Source: an uncultured Cohaesibacter sp.
GTDB lineage: Bacteria > Pseudomonadota > Alphaproteobacteria > Rhizobiales > Cohaesibacteraceae
Direction of reading: 5' to 3'
Length of the DNA: 64,000 bases
NCBI RefSeq assembly: GCF_963682185.1
Contig: NZ_OY821667.1
Location: 3,361,501-3,425,500 of the forward strand
The position numbers were made by a program, and so were the translations under genes. Positions 43,335 through 51,645 of this stretch are shown piece by piece (the first letter of the stretch is position 1; the number at the start of each line of letters is the position of its first letter). Under the pieces are notes generated by a model. That model made no database searches. It saw nothing but the letters and a program-made list of their open reading frames with translations, and was not told the origin of the DNA.

Positions 43335-44300
43335 TCAGTATTCGCCTTCTTGAACCGGGCTCCAGACAGCTTTATCGATGGCGCCACCCGGATGCATGAT
43401 GACTTTGGCTGCAATGGCGTGGGCCATGCGGGCGGCTTCATCAACGCTTTTATCCTGAATGCGCATGCCGATATAGCCAGCGGCAAAAGAATCGCCTGCA
43501 CCCGTGGTATCGACTGGCTTCAGTTTGGCAGGAGGAGCAACTTCCATGCGGCCTTCGTCATTGACGATGATGCAGCTGTTGTCGCCGCCCTTGATGATGG
43601 CTTCGCCAGCCCCCCAGCCGCGCCATGCGTCAGCAATCTTGTCGGCGTCGCTTTCTTCCCAGAGAGCGGCGTGGTCTTCGCAGCCCACCAGGGCATAGTC
43701 AGTCACGCCAGCGGCCTTGCTGAAGACTGCGCGGCATTTATCTCTGTCTGGCCACAGGGCAGGGCGGAAGTTGGGGTCAAACGCAACCTTCACCTTGCCT
43801 TTGAGCGAGGCCAGAGCTGCGAGTAGATTGTCGCGCTGGGCATCGTCCAGAATAGCCAGCGTGATGCCAGAGAAATAGACCATATTGAAGTCGCCAAGCA
43901 GCGCGGCAATCTTTTCGACAGACCAGCCGCCAAACATCAGCTTGGCAGCTGCATCATTACGCCAGTAATGGAAGAAACGCTCGCCGGTTTCATCATTCTC
44001 GATCATATAAAGGCCGGGGTTTTTGCCTTCAACCAGAGTGATGTGATCCACCTTGATGCCTTCGCTGACAAATTTCTCACGCATGCTCTGGCTCTGCATG
44101 TCCGAACCAAGGCCGGTAATATAGGAAACTTCAGCCTTGGGAGAAAATTGCCGCACCAGATAGGTGGCAGTATTAAAGGTGTCGCCGGCGAAAGCCTGAC
44201 GGAAGACCTTTGTTCCTTCGGCAAATCCTTCGACGCCTTTGGCTGGCGACAGTTCGATCATGCACTCGCCAATGGAGGCAATCTTAAGCTGCTCGGTCAT
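43335..44300 (-). CDS. kdgK: PfkB family 2-keto-3-deoxygluconate kinase
   Basis: 321 residues. PfkB signatures: GECMIELSP at the start, GDTFNTATY, substrate-binding LYMIENDETGERFFHYWR (typical of KdgK) and the anion hole/base in DTTGAGDSFAAGY. It should phosphorylate 2-keto-3-deoxygluconate to KDPG for the Entner-Doudoroff pathway. AAGGAG is placed before the ATG at 44300 on the minus strand; longer frames were rejected. It is divergent from the IclR region across 1 kb of non-coding DNA. Confidence 0.88.
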   Translation of the reverse strand: MTEQLKIASIGECMIELSPAKGVEGFAEGTKVFRQAFAGDTFNTATYLVRQFSPKAEVSYITGLGSDMQSQSMREKFVSEGIKVDHITLVEGKNPGLYMIENDETGERFFHYWRNDAAAKLMFGGWSVEKIAALLGDFNMVYFSGITLAILDDAQRDNLLAALASLKGKVKVAFDPNFRPALWPDRDKCRAVFSKAAGVTDYALVGCEDHAALWEESDADKIADAWRGWGAGEAIIKGGDNSCIIVNDEGRMEVAPPAKLKPVDTTGAGDSFAAGYIGMRIQDKSVDEAARMAHAIAAKVIMHPGGAIDKAVWSPVQEGEY

Positions 44301-44516
44301 GCGTTTACTCCTTGCTTTGCTCCTCTGGCATAAGGGGAGCCAGAAAGCGTGTTTGAATGGTGCCGGTTTGCTTCTTGTGGCATGCGCCCTGAGGGCGAAT
44401 TCTGGTGCGCGCAAGAGGGAGCGACCCCTCTCGATCTGGCAGTTTGTCGGCCCTCACAGGGCGATGTCTTGAGAGCCGCGCCATGCTGTTGATTCTGTCC
44501 CGGATAGAGGGACGGC

Positions 44517-44536
44517 AAGTTATTTGAAAATAACTT
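44517..44536 (-). promoter_or_regulatory. Perfect palindrome upstream of kdgK
   Basis: AAGTTATTT-GA-AAATAACTT has 9-bp perfect arms with two central bases, about 215 bases upstream of the kdgK start. The symmetry suits a GntR-type operator. It differs from the TCTGCTAT sites, so another regulator may be involved. Confidence 0.45.
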
Positions 44537-45268
44537 GATGCCGCATTGGAATGGGCCAACAGTCCGCTCTGGTATGCAAAGGCACCTGCCGGTCTTTTGG
44601 GCTGCGGTGCAATCACGCGCGCTGTTGGCAAATAATTGGGAAAAATGAGACGCTGCAGGGGAATGAGAAGCAAGAAAAAACTGCGCCAATTTGTCGCGAT
44701 AGTCTTCAGACATACTGCGGCCGCCGCATGTGTTCAAGAGTAGGGTTGGCCGCGTAAACATTCATTCGCCTCAGTGTTTTCTGCTTTTATTGTAATGGCT
44801 TATCTGGGCCTGGCTGCGTGTCTCATGATGTGTTGACTAAGGGGATGACCGTGCGTGCGGATTGCGAAGATTTTGTGGTCGACATGCACTGTTGGTCGAA
44901 GACAAAATGCGTGCGCTCATCGCTCTGAAAGCCTCCCTCGATGCATTGTTATGATTAGATTGAGATCCCGAAAAGTACAATATTGTTGAGGATGCGACAT
45001 TTGGTCATTCGGTTTGATGCGTATCTGGTCCAGATGTTTCTTGCAAGGCCTGGTTTGGCACCACAACAGCTCGTGTCTGCCTTGTTTCAGGTTGATTTCC
45101 CTTCCTGAACCGATCAGGAGAACAGGTGAATTTTTGCTCTGCAAAATTTTGCCATTTCCTATTTTGGGGGCTAATGGCACTGGAGCAGGAGGCATTTTCC
45201 ACCGAAAATATGCGTCTTTTGTCGAGGTTTTTATCGGAAAATAAGTATTAAAACGTAGTATTATTGAG

Positions 45269-45284
45269 ATCTGCTGTACCAGAT
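45269..45284 (+). promoter_or_regulatory. Candidate IclR operator (own gene)
   Basis: ATCTGCTGTACCAGAT matches the perfect palindrome ATCTGCTATAGCAGAT at 47149 at 14 of 16 positions. It lies just upstream of the iclR promoter, as expected for autoregulation. Confidence 0.55.
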
Positions 45285-45305
45285 ACTGAATGTTAGATTT
45301 AATAT

Positions 45306-45334
45306 TTGACGAAACAAAAATCTCTTCATAGGAT
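45306..45334 (+). promoter_or_regulatory. Sigma-70-type promoter of the IclR gene
   Basis: TTGACG and TAGGAT are separated by exactly 17 bases, upstream of AGGAGG and the ATG at 45352. The predicted leader is only about ten bases, so the start site of transcription may lie slightly differently. Confidence 0.55.
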
Positions 45335-45351
45335 CGGGCCAGGAGGAAAAT

Positions 45352-46173
45352 ATGGCACATTTGGGAGGACCGGCCTACTATGGCGAGTTCGGTAAACGGA
45401 CTCTTATGGCTGGGACGCAGACATTGCTGAGAGGACTGACCATTCTGGAGCTTGTTGGCGACGGAGTGGCAAGTGTCAAAGGCCTGTCGGACAGATTGCA
45501 GGTGCCGCGTAGCACGATTACGCGCATGATCCACAACCTGGTGACGGAAGGCTATCTCTACCACATTCCCGAAAAAGGCTATTTCCTGGGTGCGCGCTTG
45601 GTCGATCTTGGCGATCGCGCCCGTGAGCAGCGCCCGCTGGCTGGCATTGCCCGGCCCTTTCTTGAGGCCTTGTCTGCGGAGGTGCTCGATACCATTCATC
45701 TTGCCGTGCCAACCAATGATGGTGCGATCATATATCTGGACAAGATCAACGGCAGCCGCGGTTTCCAGATGCGGTCTCGCGTCGGTCTGACCATGCCAAT
45801 GGCCTTTACCGGACTTGGCAAGGCCATTTTGATGACCATGGACACAGATGAGTGGACGGAACTCTATGACTTCACGTCAAGTCAGACGCATTTGAAGCAG
45901 GGATGGCCCGAGCTGAAAAGCTATCCTGAGTTCTTCTCCGATCTGTCGCTCTCCAAGGAGCAGGGCTATACCTTTGATGATGAAGAGAACGAAATCGGCA
46001 TTCGCTGCGTGGCAGCGCCCGTCTTTGCCGATGGCAACAGAGCTGTTGCTTCCATTTCTATTTCCAGCACACTCAATTTCATGCCTCGGGAGCGGATCAA
46101 CCTGCTCGGGCCGGTGATTGTGAGATGTGCTCAGAAGATTTCACGGGAACTCGGTTGGAGTAATGAAAGATGA
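45352..46173 (+). CDS. IclR family transcriptional regulator
   Basis: 273 residues. N-terminal winged HTH (LLRGLTILELVGDGVASVKG, VPRSTITRMIHNLV) and a C-terminal effector domain (IAVPTNDG-like segment, MAFTGLGKAIL, GIRCVAAPVF, SISISSTLNFM). Members such as KdgR sense 2-keto-3-deoxygluconate-type acids. AGGAGG precedes the ATG. The stop overlaps the DgoK-like gene start (ATGA), so regulator and kinase are one operon. It probably controls this operon and the one at 47.2 kb through the shared palindrome. Confidence 0.9.
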   Translation: MAHLGGPAYYGEFGKRTLMAGTQTLLRGLTILELVGDGVASVKGLSDRLQVPRSTITRMIHNLVTEGYLYHIPEKGYFLGARLVDLGDRAREQRPLAGIARPFLEALSAEVLDTIHLAVPTNDGAIIYLDKINGSRGFQMRSRVGLTMPMAFTGLGKAILMTMDTDEWTELYDFTSSQTHLKQGWPELKSYPEFFSDLSLSKEQGYTFDDEENEIGIRCVAAPVFADGNRAVASISISSTLNFMPRERINLLGPVIVRCAQKISRELGWSNER

Positions 46174-47114
46174 GTCTCTTGATCGCACTTGATTGGGGCA
46201 CGTCCAGTTTGCGTGCCTATTTGATGGAAGACGGCAAAGTTCTGGACCAGCGGCACAGTCCGTATGGCATCCAGCATCTTCCAGAGCCTGGTGGTGTAAA
46301 GGGATATGAGGCCGCGTTTGAGAGCATTTGTGGCGATTGGCGCAAGCAGTATCCGGATGTTTCGGTGGTGACCGGTGGTATGGTTGGATCTGCTCAGGGT
46401 TGGGCCGAGGCGCCTTATGTGCGGTGCCCCGCCGATCTGAGCGATCTGGCCAAGAAGGCCGGTCAGGCAACTTTGCCCGATGGTGGCACGCTTCATATCG
46501 TTCCGGGCGTTCTGCTTGATGATCCGGATCTTGCTCCGGACGTGATCCGCGGTGAGGAAATCCAGATCGCTGGCGCGCTAATCGATCATGATGACTGGTG
46601 GCAGGCTTCCCGCATTCTGCTGCCGGGCACCCACTCCAAATGGGTCACGATGAATGGCGGCAAGCTGGAAAGCTTCTCTACCTATATGACGGGTGAAATT
46701 TTCGCCGTCCTGTGTGATCACTCCATTCTGGGGCGCCTGATGCCGGAAGAGAAGGCATCCAAAGAAGAAGCCGACAAGGCGTTCGATCTTGGCCTTTCCG
46801 TCGCCAAACATGGCGGGGCGGGGGATCTGACTCATCAGCTTTTTGCCACGCGCACCATGGGGCTGACCGAACGCATGCCCAAGGAAGCGCTCAGCAACTA
46901 TATGTCCGGTCTGTTGATCGGTAATGAACTCACCTCGGCCACCCGCGAGTTGCAGGACGATGCCTCTTTGCCACTGATCATGATCGGTGATGGCGCCCTG
47001 TGTGATCTCTACAAGCGGGCTCTGGCCAGCTTCGGCCTTGAATGCGCAGCGCAGTTCGACAACACGGCGCATATCGGGCTTTGGAATTTCGCAGAAACAA
47101 GTGGCCTGATTTAA
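46170..47114 (+). CDS. dgoK: 2-dehydro-3-deoxygalactonokinase
   Basis: 314 residues, the DgoK family. The first phosphate-binding loop is IALDWGTSSLRAYL, with the Mg/ATP-site segments VTGGMVGSAQGW, LLPGTHSKWV and MIGDGALC. It should make 2-dehydro-3-deoxy-6-phosphogalactonate (KDPGal), which the aldolase at 53.0 kb can split to pyruvate and glyceraldehyde 3-phosphate. It is translationally coupled to the IclR gene, not to the aldolase, and a new operator-bearing promoter region follows it. Confidence 0.9.
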   Translation: MSLLIALDWGTSSLRAYLMEDGKVLDQRHSPYGIQHLPEPGGVKGYEAAFESICGDWRKQYPDVSVVTGGMVGSAQGWAEAPYVRCPADLSDLAKKAGQATLPDGGTLHIVPGVLLDDPDLAPDVIRGEEIQIAGALIDHDDWWQASRILLPGTHSKWVTMNGGKLESFSTYMTGEIFAVLCDHSILGRLMPEEKASKEEADKAFDLGLSVAKHGGAGDLTHQLFATRTMGLTERMPKEALSNYMSGLLIGNELTSATRELQDDASLPLIMIGDGALCDLYKRALASFGLECAAQFDNTAHIGLWNFAETSGLI

Positions 47115-47148
47115 AGCGGACAACTGGTATCGGCGGTTTCTTAAACTA

Positions 47149-47164
47149 ATCTGCTATAGCAGAT
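47149..47164 (+). promoter_or_regulatory. Perfect 16-base palindrome before the dehydrogenase/TRAP operon
   Basis: ATCTGCTATAGCAGAT is fully self-complementary and ends 29 bases before the ATG at 47194, where a repressor would block RNA polymerase. A two-mismatch copy lies before the IclR gene and the halves occur in the 41365 palindrome. Confidence 0.65.
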
Positions 47165-47193
47165 CTGAAATATAAATATTGAAGGGCAAGAAG

Positions 47194-48213
47194 ATGAAAG
47201 CACTTGTATATGCCGGCCCCAATAAAGTTGAGGTCAGGGACGTTCCTGAACCACAGGCGCGTGAAGGCGCTGTGAAGGTGAAGATGCTTTACTGCGGTCT
47301 GTGCGGCAGTGATATCGGCATCTATTCCGGCAAGCATCCAAGAGCGAAAGCGCCACTTATTCTCGGTCACGAGTTTGTCGGCATTGTCGAAACTGCCGCT
47401 GAAGGCAGCAAATTTGCTGTTGGTGATCATGTAACGGCTTATCCGCTGATCTCTTGCGGCGAATGCTACCCTTGCAAAAACGGCACACCCCATGTCTGCC
47501 AGACCCTGCGTCTGCTGGGCATCGACACCGATGGCGCCATGGCTGACCATTGCTGGGTTGACGAAGACGTTCTGGTCAAGGTGCCAGAAGGAACCTCCGA
47601 CAAGCTCGCTGCCCTGGCTGAGCCTCTGGCTGTTGTTGTGCGCACGCTGCATCAGGCCAAATTCAAGACCCTTGATCGCTGCGTTGTCATGGGCGCCGGC
47701 CCGATAGGCATTCTCACCGCCATCCTGCTCAAGCATTCCGGTGCAGCCCAGATCATTATCTCCGATATTGATGAAGGCCGTTTGGCTCTCTGCAAGGAAT
47801 TCGGCTTCGATGCCGTCAATGTCCGCGAGACCAACCTGATCGACCATGTCAACAAGGTAACCGACAATGTTGGCGTTGATATCGTCTTTGAATGCTCCGG
47901 TGTTGAAAGCGCAGCGCTTGAAGTGACCAAGCTGACGCGCGTTGGCGGCACCATTTGCATGACCGGCGTTCACAAGGCTCCGCATGCCGTTGATCTCATG
48001 GACCTGAACTTCAAGGAACAGACCATGGTTGGCAGCCGCGTTTACACCATGCGCGAATTCGCTGACTCCGTGCCGCTTCTGGCCAACATGGCCGAGGATC
48101 TGGAGAAAGTCATCTCACAGGTCATTCCGCTGAGCGAAAGCGACAAGATTTTCGACATGGTTGCAGATCCTTCCCTGCGCACCGTCAAGATCCTTGTTGA
48201 CTGCCAAGCCTGA
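47194..48213 (+). CDS. Zinc-dependent polyol/sugar-acid dehydrogenase (MDR family)
   Basis: 339 residues of the sorbitol/L-idonate/L-galactonate dehydrogenase type. Catalytic zinc ligands lie in CGLCGSDIG and GHEFVG; the structural zinc site is CGECYPCKNGTPHVC; the NAD loop is GAGPIG. A ribosome site precedes ATG 47194. It is the first gene of the large operon controlled by the 47149 palindrome. The likely reaction is oxidation of C5 of a hexonate or of a polyol; the substrate is not settled by sequence. Confidence 0.85.
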   Translation: MKALVYAGPNKVEVRDVPEPQAREGAVKVKMLYCGLCGSDIGIYSGKHPRAKAPLILGHEFVGIVETAAEGSKFAVGDHVTAYPLISCGECYPCKNGTPHVCQTLRLLGIDTDGAMADHCWVDEDVLVKVPEGTSDKLAALAEPLAVVVRTLHQAKFKTLDRCVVMGAGPIGILTAILLKHSGAAQIIISDIDEGRLALCKEFGFDAVNVRETNLIDHVNKVTDNVGVDIVFECSGVESAALEVTKLTRVGGTICMTGVHKAPHAVDLMDLNFKEQTMVGSRVYTMREFADSVPLLANMAEDLEKVISQVIPLSESDKIFDMVADPSLRTVKILVDCQA

Positions 48214-48229
48214 GCCTGAGGAAAGCACT

Positions 48230-48988
48230 ATGTACAAGCTGGATCTATCCGGAAAAAAAGCCATCGTAACCGGTGGTACCCGTGGCCTCGGGCTCGGCAT
48301 GGCCGAAGGCCTGCTGGAAGCGGGCGCCGAAGTTCTGATTGTTGGGTCAAGTGAAAAGGCTGCCGAAGTGGCAGCCACCCTCAACAAGGACGGCGCCAAA
48401 TGCCATGGCCTCGCCATCGACCTTGCCGATGCGGCCTCCCGCGCGGAAGGCTTTGACAAGGCCGTCAGCATGCTGGGCGGAGAGCTGGACATTCTGGTTA
48501 ACTGCGCCGGCGTTCAGAGCCGCCATGCGTCCGAGGAATTTCCTCTGGAAGACTGGCAGTGGGTTCTTGAGGTCAACCTCAACGCCGTGTTCGATTTCTG
48601 TCAACGCGCAGCCAACGTCATGCTGCCAAAAGGCAAGGGCAAGATCATCAATATTGCCTCTCTGCTTTCCTTCTTTGGTGGCTTCACGGTTCCTGCCTAT
48701 GCCGCATCCAAAGGTGGCGTGATGCAGTTGACCAAAGCCCTGTCCAACGAATGGGCAAGCAAGGGCATCAACGTCAACGCATTGGCTCCGGGCTATATGG
48801 CCACGGACATGAATACCGCTCTTCTGGCCGATGAAGGCCGAAACGCAGAAATCACCGCACGTATTCCGGCTAAACGCTGGGGCAATGGAGAGGACATGAA
48901 AGGTCCCCTCGTGTTCCTGGCTTCCCCCGCATCCGACTACGTGCACGGTGTCACATTACCGGTAGACGGCGGCTATCTGGGCCGCTAA
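48230..48988 (+). CDS. Short-chain dehydrogenase, gluconate 5-dehydrogenase/KduD-like
   Basis: 252 residues of the classical SDR family: cofactor loop TGGTRGLGLG, NCAG, the catalytic Ser and the YAASK motif, and the C-terminal PVDGGY. Closest group by pattern is gluconate 5-dehydrogenase/2-deoxy-D-gluconate 3-dehydrogenase. It starts 16 bases after the MDR gene with a GAGGAAAG site. Two dehydrogenases in tandem suggest an oxidation and reduction pair that inverts one carbinol centre (inference). Confidence 0.87.
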   Translation: MYKLDLSGKKAIVTGGTRGLGLGMAEGLLEAGAEVLIVGSSEKAAEVAATLNKDGAKCHGLAIDLADAASRAEGFDKAVSMLGGELDILVNCAGVQSRHASEEFPLEDWQWVLEVNLNAVFDFCQRAANVMLPKGKGKIINIASLLSFFGGFTVPAYAASKGGVMQLTKALSNEWASKGINVNALAPGYMATDMNTALLADEGRNAEITARIPAKRWGNGEDMKGPLVFLASPASDYVHGVTLPVDGGYLGR

Positions 48989-49004
48989 CCGAAGGAGTTC
49001 TCAA

Positions 49005-49961
49005 ATGAAAATCGTCATTACCGATCTTGATCATGCTGATCAGAATATGGAGCGGGATGTTTTTGCCAAGGCAGGTATGGAATTCGACCTTCTGGAATGC
49101 AAAACCGAAGACGACCTGATCAACCAGATCAAGGGCTATAACATCGCTCTGAACCAGTATGCACCATTCACCAAACGCGTTTTTGACGCACTGCCCGATC
49201 TCAAGCAGATCATCCGTTACGGTGTTGGCGTGAACAATGTGGATCTGGCTGCAGCAAAGGAAGCTGGCGTGCAGGTTTGTAACGTGCCTGACTATGGCAT
49301 GCATGAGGTCTCCGACCATGCAATCGCTCTGAGCCTCTCGGTCATCCGCAAAGTGCCGAAGATGGACAAGGCTGTGCATGCAGGCGTTTGGGACTTCACG
49401 GTTGCCTCTCCGATCCGTCGTTTCTCTGAAACCACTGTCGGTGTTGTCGGTCTTGGTCGTATTGGTCGCCTCTATGCCAAGAAGATGCATGACCTTGGCT
49501 TCAACATCGTTGGCTATGACAAATTCTACACGCCAAACGCAGCCGATGGCTCCGATTTCATCAAGGCTGGAACCCTTGATGATGTGATCACACAGGCAGA
49601 CATTTTTGCTCTCTTCTGCCCGGTCACCGATGAAAACTATCACATGATCGATGAAGCAGCCATCAGCCGCATGAAAGATGGCGTCTATATGGTCAACACC
49701 GCACGCGGTGGTCTGATCGATGAAGACGCTCTGGCTGTTGCGCTTAAATCCGGCAAGGTTGCCGGTGCTGCCCTCGACACCACAGAAATCGAACCGTTGC
49801 CTGAAAATAGCCCTCTGCGCGCATTGGAAAACTGTCAGTTGACCCCGCACATGGCTTGGTATTCGGAAGATGCTGCCCTGGAACTGAAACGTAAAGTTGC
49901 AGAAGAAGCTGTTCGTTTCGCTAAAGGGGAAAGTATTAATTGGGGTTTGGTCCAACTTTGA
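49005..49961 (+). CDS. D-isomer-specific 2-hydroxyacid dehydrogenase (NAD-dependent)
   Basis: 318 residues. NAD loop VGLGRIGRLYAKK; catalytic Arg in NTARGGLID, Glu in EIEPLPENSP and His in LTPHMAW; the length is standard. It follows the SDR gene by 16 bases with GAAGGAG. It could reduce a 2-keto acid such as hydroxypyruvate, 2-ketogluconate or the pathway's 2-keto intermediate. It lacks the ACT domain of phosphoglycerate dehydrogenase, so serine synthesis is unlikely. Confidence 0.88.
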   Translation: MKIVITDLDHADQNMERDVFAKAGMEFDLLECKTEDDLINQIKGYNIALNQYAPFTKRVFDALPDLKQIIRYGVGVNNVDLAAAKEAGVQVCNVPDYGMHEVSDHAIALSLSVIRKVPKMDKAVHAGVWDFTVASPIRRFSETTVGVVGLGRIGRLYAKKMHDLGFNIVGYDKFYTPNAADGSDFIKAGTLDDVITQADIFALFCPVTDENYHMIDEAAISRMKDGVYMVNTARGGLIDEDALAVALKSGKVAGAALDTTEIEPLPENSPLRALENCQLTPHMAWYSEDAALELKRKVAEEAVRFAKGESINWGLVQL

Positions 49962-50023
49962 ACCGGACATCAATTTCTATAATTTCGCGATAAACTTCGA
50001 GACATTTACCACAGGAGGAAGAA

Positions 50024-51001
50024 ATGTCCATTAAAACACTTACGCTTGCAGCAGTATTGGCTGTAGGCACAATCGTTTCACCAGCTGTTGCTGAAACCCT
50101 TCGTTTCTCCAACGTGACATCCGTATCGGGTAAAGACGCTGGCGTTGAGTTCAAACGCATCGTTGAGGAAAAAACCAACGGATCTTTGACTGTCAAACAC
50201 TTCCCGGATAACCAGCTGGGCAACGACCGCGTGATCACCGAAAGCACCATCTTTGGTGATATCGATATCGGTGTGAGCTCCACGTCTCCGCTGGCTACCC
50301 TGTTCCCGGATCTGTATGCATTCGACGCTCCTTTCCTTTTCCTGAGCCCTGAAGATGCATATGCGAAACTGGACGGTGAAACCGGTCAGGCTATCCTGAA
50401 AACCCTTGAGAAAAAAGGCCTCAAAGGTCTGGCTTTCTGGGAAAATGGCTTCCGTAACTTCACCAACAGCAAAAAAGCTGTTGCCGAGCCAGCCGATCTG
50501 GATGGCATGAAAATCCGCACCATGGAAAACGACGTGCATCTGGCTGCATGGCGCGCTCTTGGTGCCAACCCGACCCCGATGGCTTTCTCCGAGCTGTTCA
50601 CCGCTCTGCAGCAGGGTACTGTTGACGGTCAGGAAAACCCACTGGGCATCATCGACGGCAACCGCTTCCAGGAAGTGCAGAGCAACTTGTCTCTGACCCA
50701 GCATGTTTACACACCATATATCGTGTTCATGAACTTGGATAAATTCAACTCTCTGAGCAAAGAAGAGCAGGACGCTATCACGTCTGCTGCCAAAGAGACC
50801 ACCACGTTCCAGCGTAACCGCTCCCAGGAACTGGAAAAAGAAATCCTCGTCAGAATCAAGAAAGACGGTGTGACTGTTACCGAGCTGACCCCTGATCAGA
50901 AAGCAATGTGGCAGAAGATCATTGTAGATGCCAACATCTACGATCTCGTCAAATCCAAAATGGATCATCCTGAATATATGGATGCTTTGCTGAAGAAATA
51001 A
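50024..51001 (+). CDS. TRAP transporter substrate-binding protein (DctP family), sugar-acid operon
   Basis: 325 residues with a signal peptide of about 23 residues ending PAVAE. DctP hallmarks: ENGFRNFTNS, ligand Arg in DGMKIRTMEN, GTVDGQENPLG. AGGAGG precedes ATG 50024. This sequence is noticeably richer in AAA/GTT codons than its neighbours, as expected for a highly expressed receptor. Its position among aldonate-degrading genes suggests a hexonate, uronate or similar acid as ligand (inference). Confidence 0.93.
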   Translation: MSIKTLTLAAVLAVGTIVSPAVAETLRFSNVTSVSGKDAGVEFKRIVEEKTNGSLTVKHFPDNQLGNDRVITESTIFGDIDIGVSSTSPLATLFPDLYAFDAPFLFLSPEDAYAKLDGETGQAILKTLEKKGLKGLAFWENGFRNFTNSKKAVAEPADLDGMKIRTMENDVHLAAWRALGANPTPMAFSELFTALQQGTVDGQENPLGIIDGNRFQEVQSNLSLTQHVYTPYIVFMNLDKFNSLSKEEQDAITSAAKETTTFQRNRSQELEKEILVRIKKDGVTVTELTPDQKAMWQKIIVDANIYDLVKSKMDHPEYMDALLKK

Positions 51002-51147
51002 GCCTCGTCAGCCGCCAATTGCGAGGACTGGCCATGCCAGCCCTCGTCCACATGTTGCAATCAATGCCGGTCCCGAAGTGGGAAAGACCTTCCGTGCAAC
51101 ATGTATTTTGCGGCCACTGAATTCGGTACTCGAAAGGGACCAAGTAG

Positions 51148-51642
51148 ATGACCATTCTACGCTTTTTGGACAAGTATTTCGAAATTTCAATCAGCGTCTT
51201 TCTCCTGCTCTTCATGACCGCCCTTATCGCGGTGCAGGTTTTCATGCGGTATGTGATGGGGGAATCTCTGTCCTGGTCCGAAGAACTGGCGCGATATGTC
51301 TTTATCTGGTTGATCTATCTGATGATCAGCTACAGCGCGCGTGAAATGAAGCATATCAAGATCGACGCAGCGCTGGGGCTCTTTCCCCAATCCTGGCAGC
51401 GGTGGGTTGTCATTCTGGGCGACCTTCTGTTTCTGGCTTTTGCCCTGTTTATCGTCAAGACCACCTATGAGCTGGTGCTCAAGCAGATGATGCTCGACCA
51501 GCGTTCGACCGCTCTGGCTATCCCGTTGTGGATGATCTACGCCGCACCCGGTGTTGGCTTCTTCCTGACTGCCATCAGACAGGTTCAGACCATTATCTGG
51601 CGCCTTCGCAATCCTGACAAATCCAACATCGAGGAGTTCTAA
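51148..51642 (+). CDS. TRAP transporter small permease (DctQ family)
   Basis: 164 residues with about four transmembrane helices. The family motif is visible as GESLSWSEELARYVFIWL. It lies 146 bases after dctP, a gap that contains no gene, and three bases before dctM. With the large permease it forms the membrane part of the second TRAP system. Confidence 0.9.
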   Translation: MTILRFLDKYFEISISVFLLLFMTALIAVQVFMRYVMGESLSWSEELARYVFIWLIYLMISYSAREMKHIKIDAALGLFPQSWQRWVVILGDLLFLAFALFIVKTTYELVLKQMMLDQRSTALAIPLWMIYAAPGVGFFLTAIRQVQTIIWRLRNPDKSNIEEF

Positions 51643-51645
51643 GGC

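Larger units (their letters stand above)
44301..45351. other. 1-kb non-coding region between kdgK and the IclR gene
   Basis: No convincing gene: the open frames here have poor composition and no ribosome sites. It contains the palindrome at 44517-44536, and an AT-rich right part (45200-45340) with the IclR operator candidate and promoter. The middle (44600-45150) shows no feature I can name; a small RNA or a decayed gene is possible but unsupported. Confidence 0.5.

Noticed and set aside
44305-44761. Open frames on the minus strand upstream of kdgK
   Set aside because: No ribosome site, odd residue composition, and overlap with each other; KdgK itself clearly begins at 44300.
44917-45699. 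260-residue open frame antisense to the IclR gene
   Set aside because: Most of it is the shadow of the well-supported IclR gene and its N-terminal part has no family pattern.
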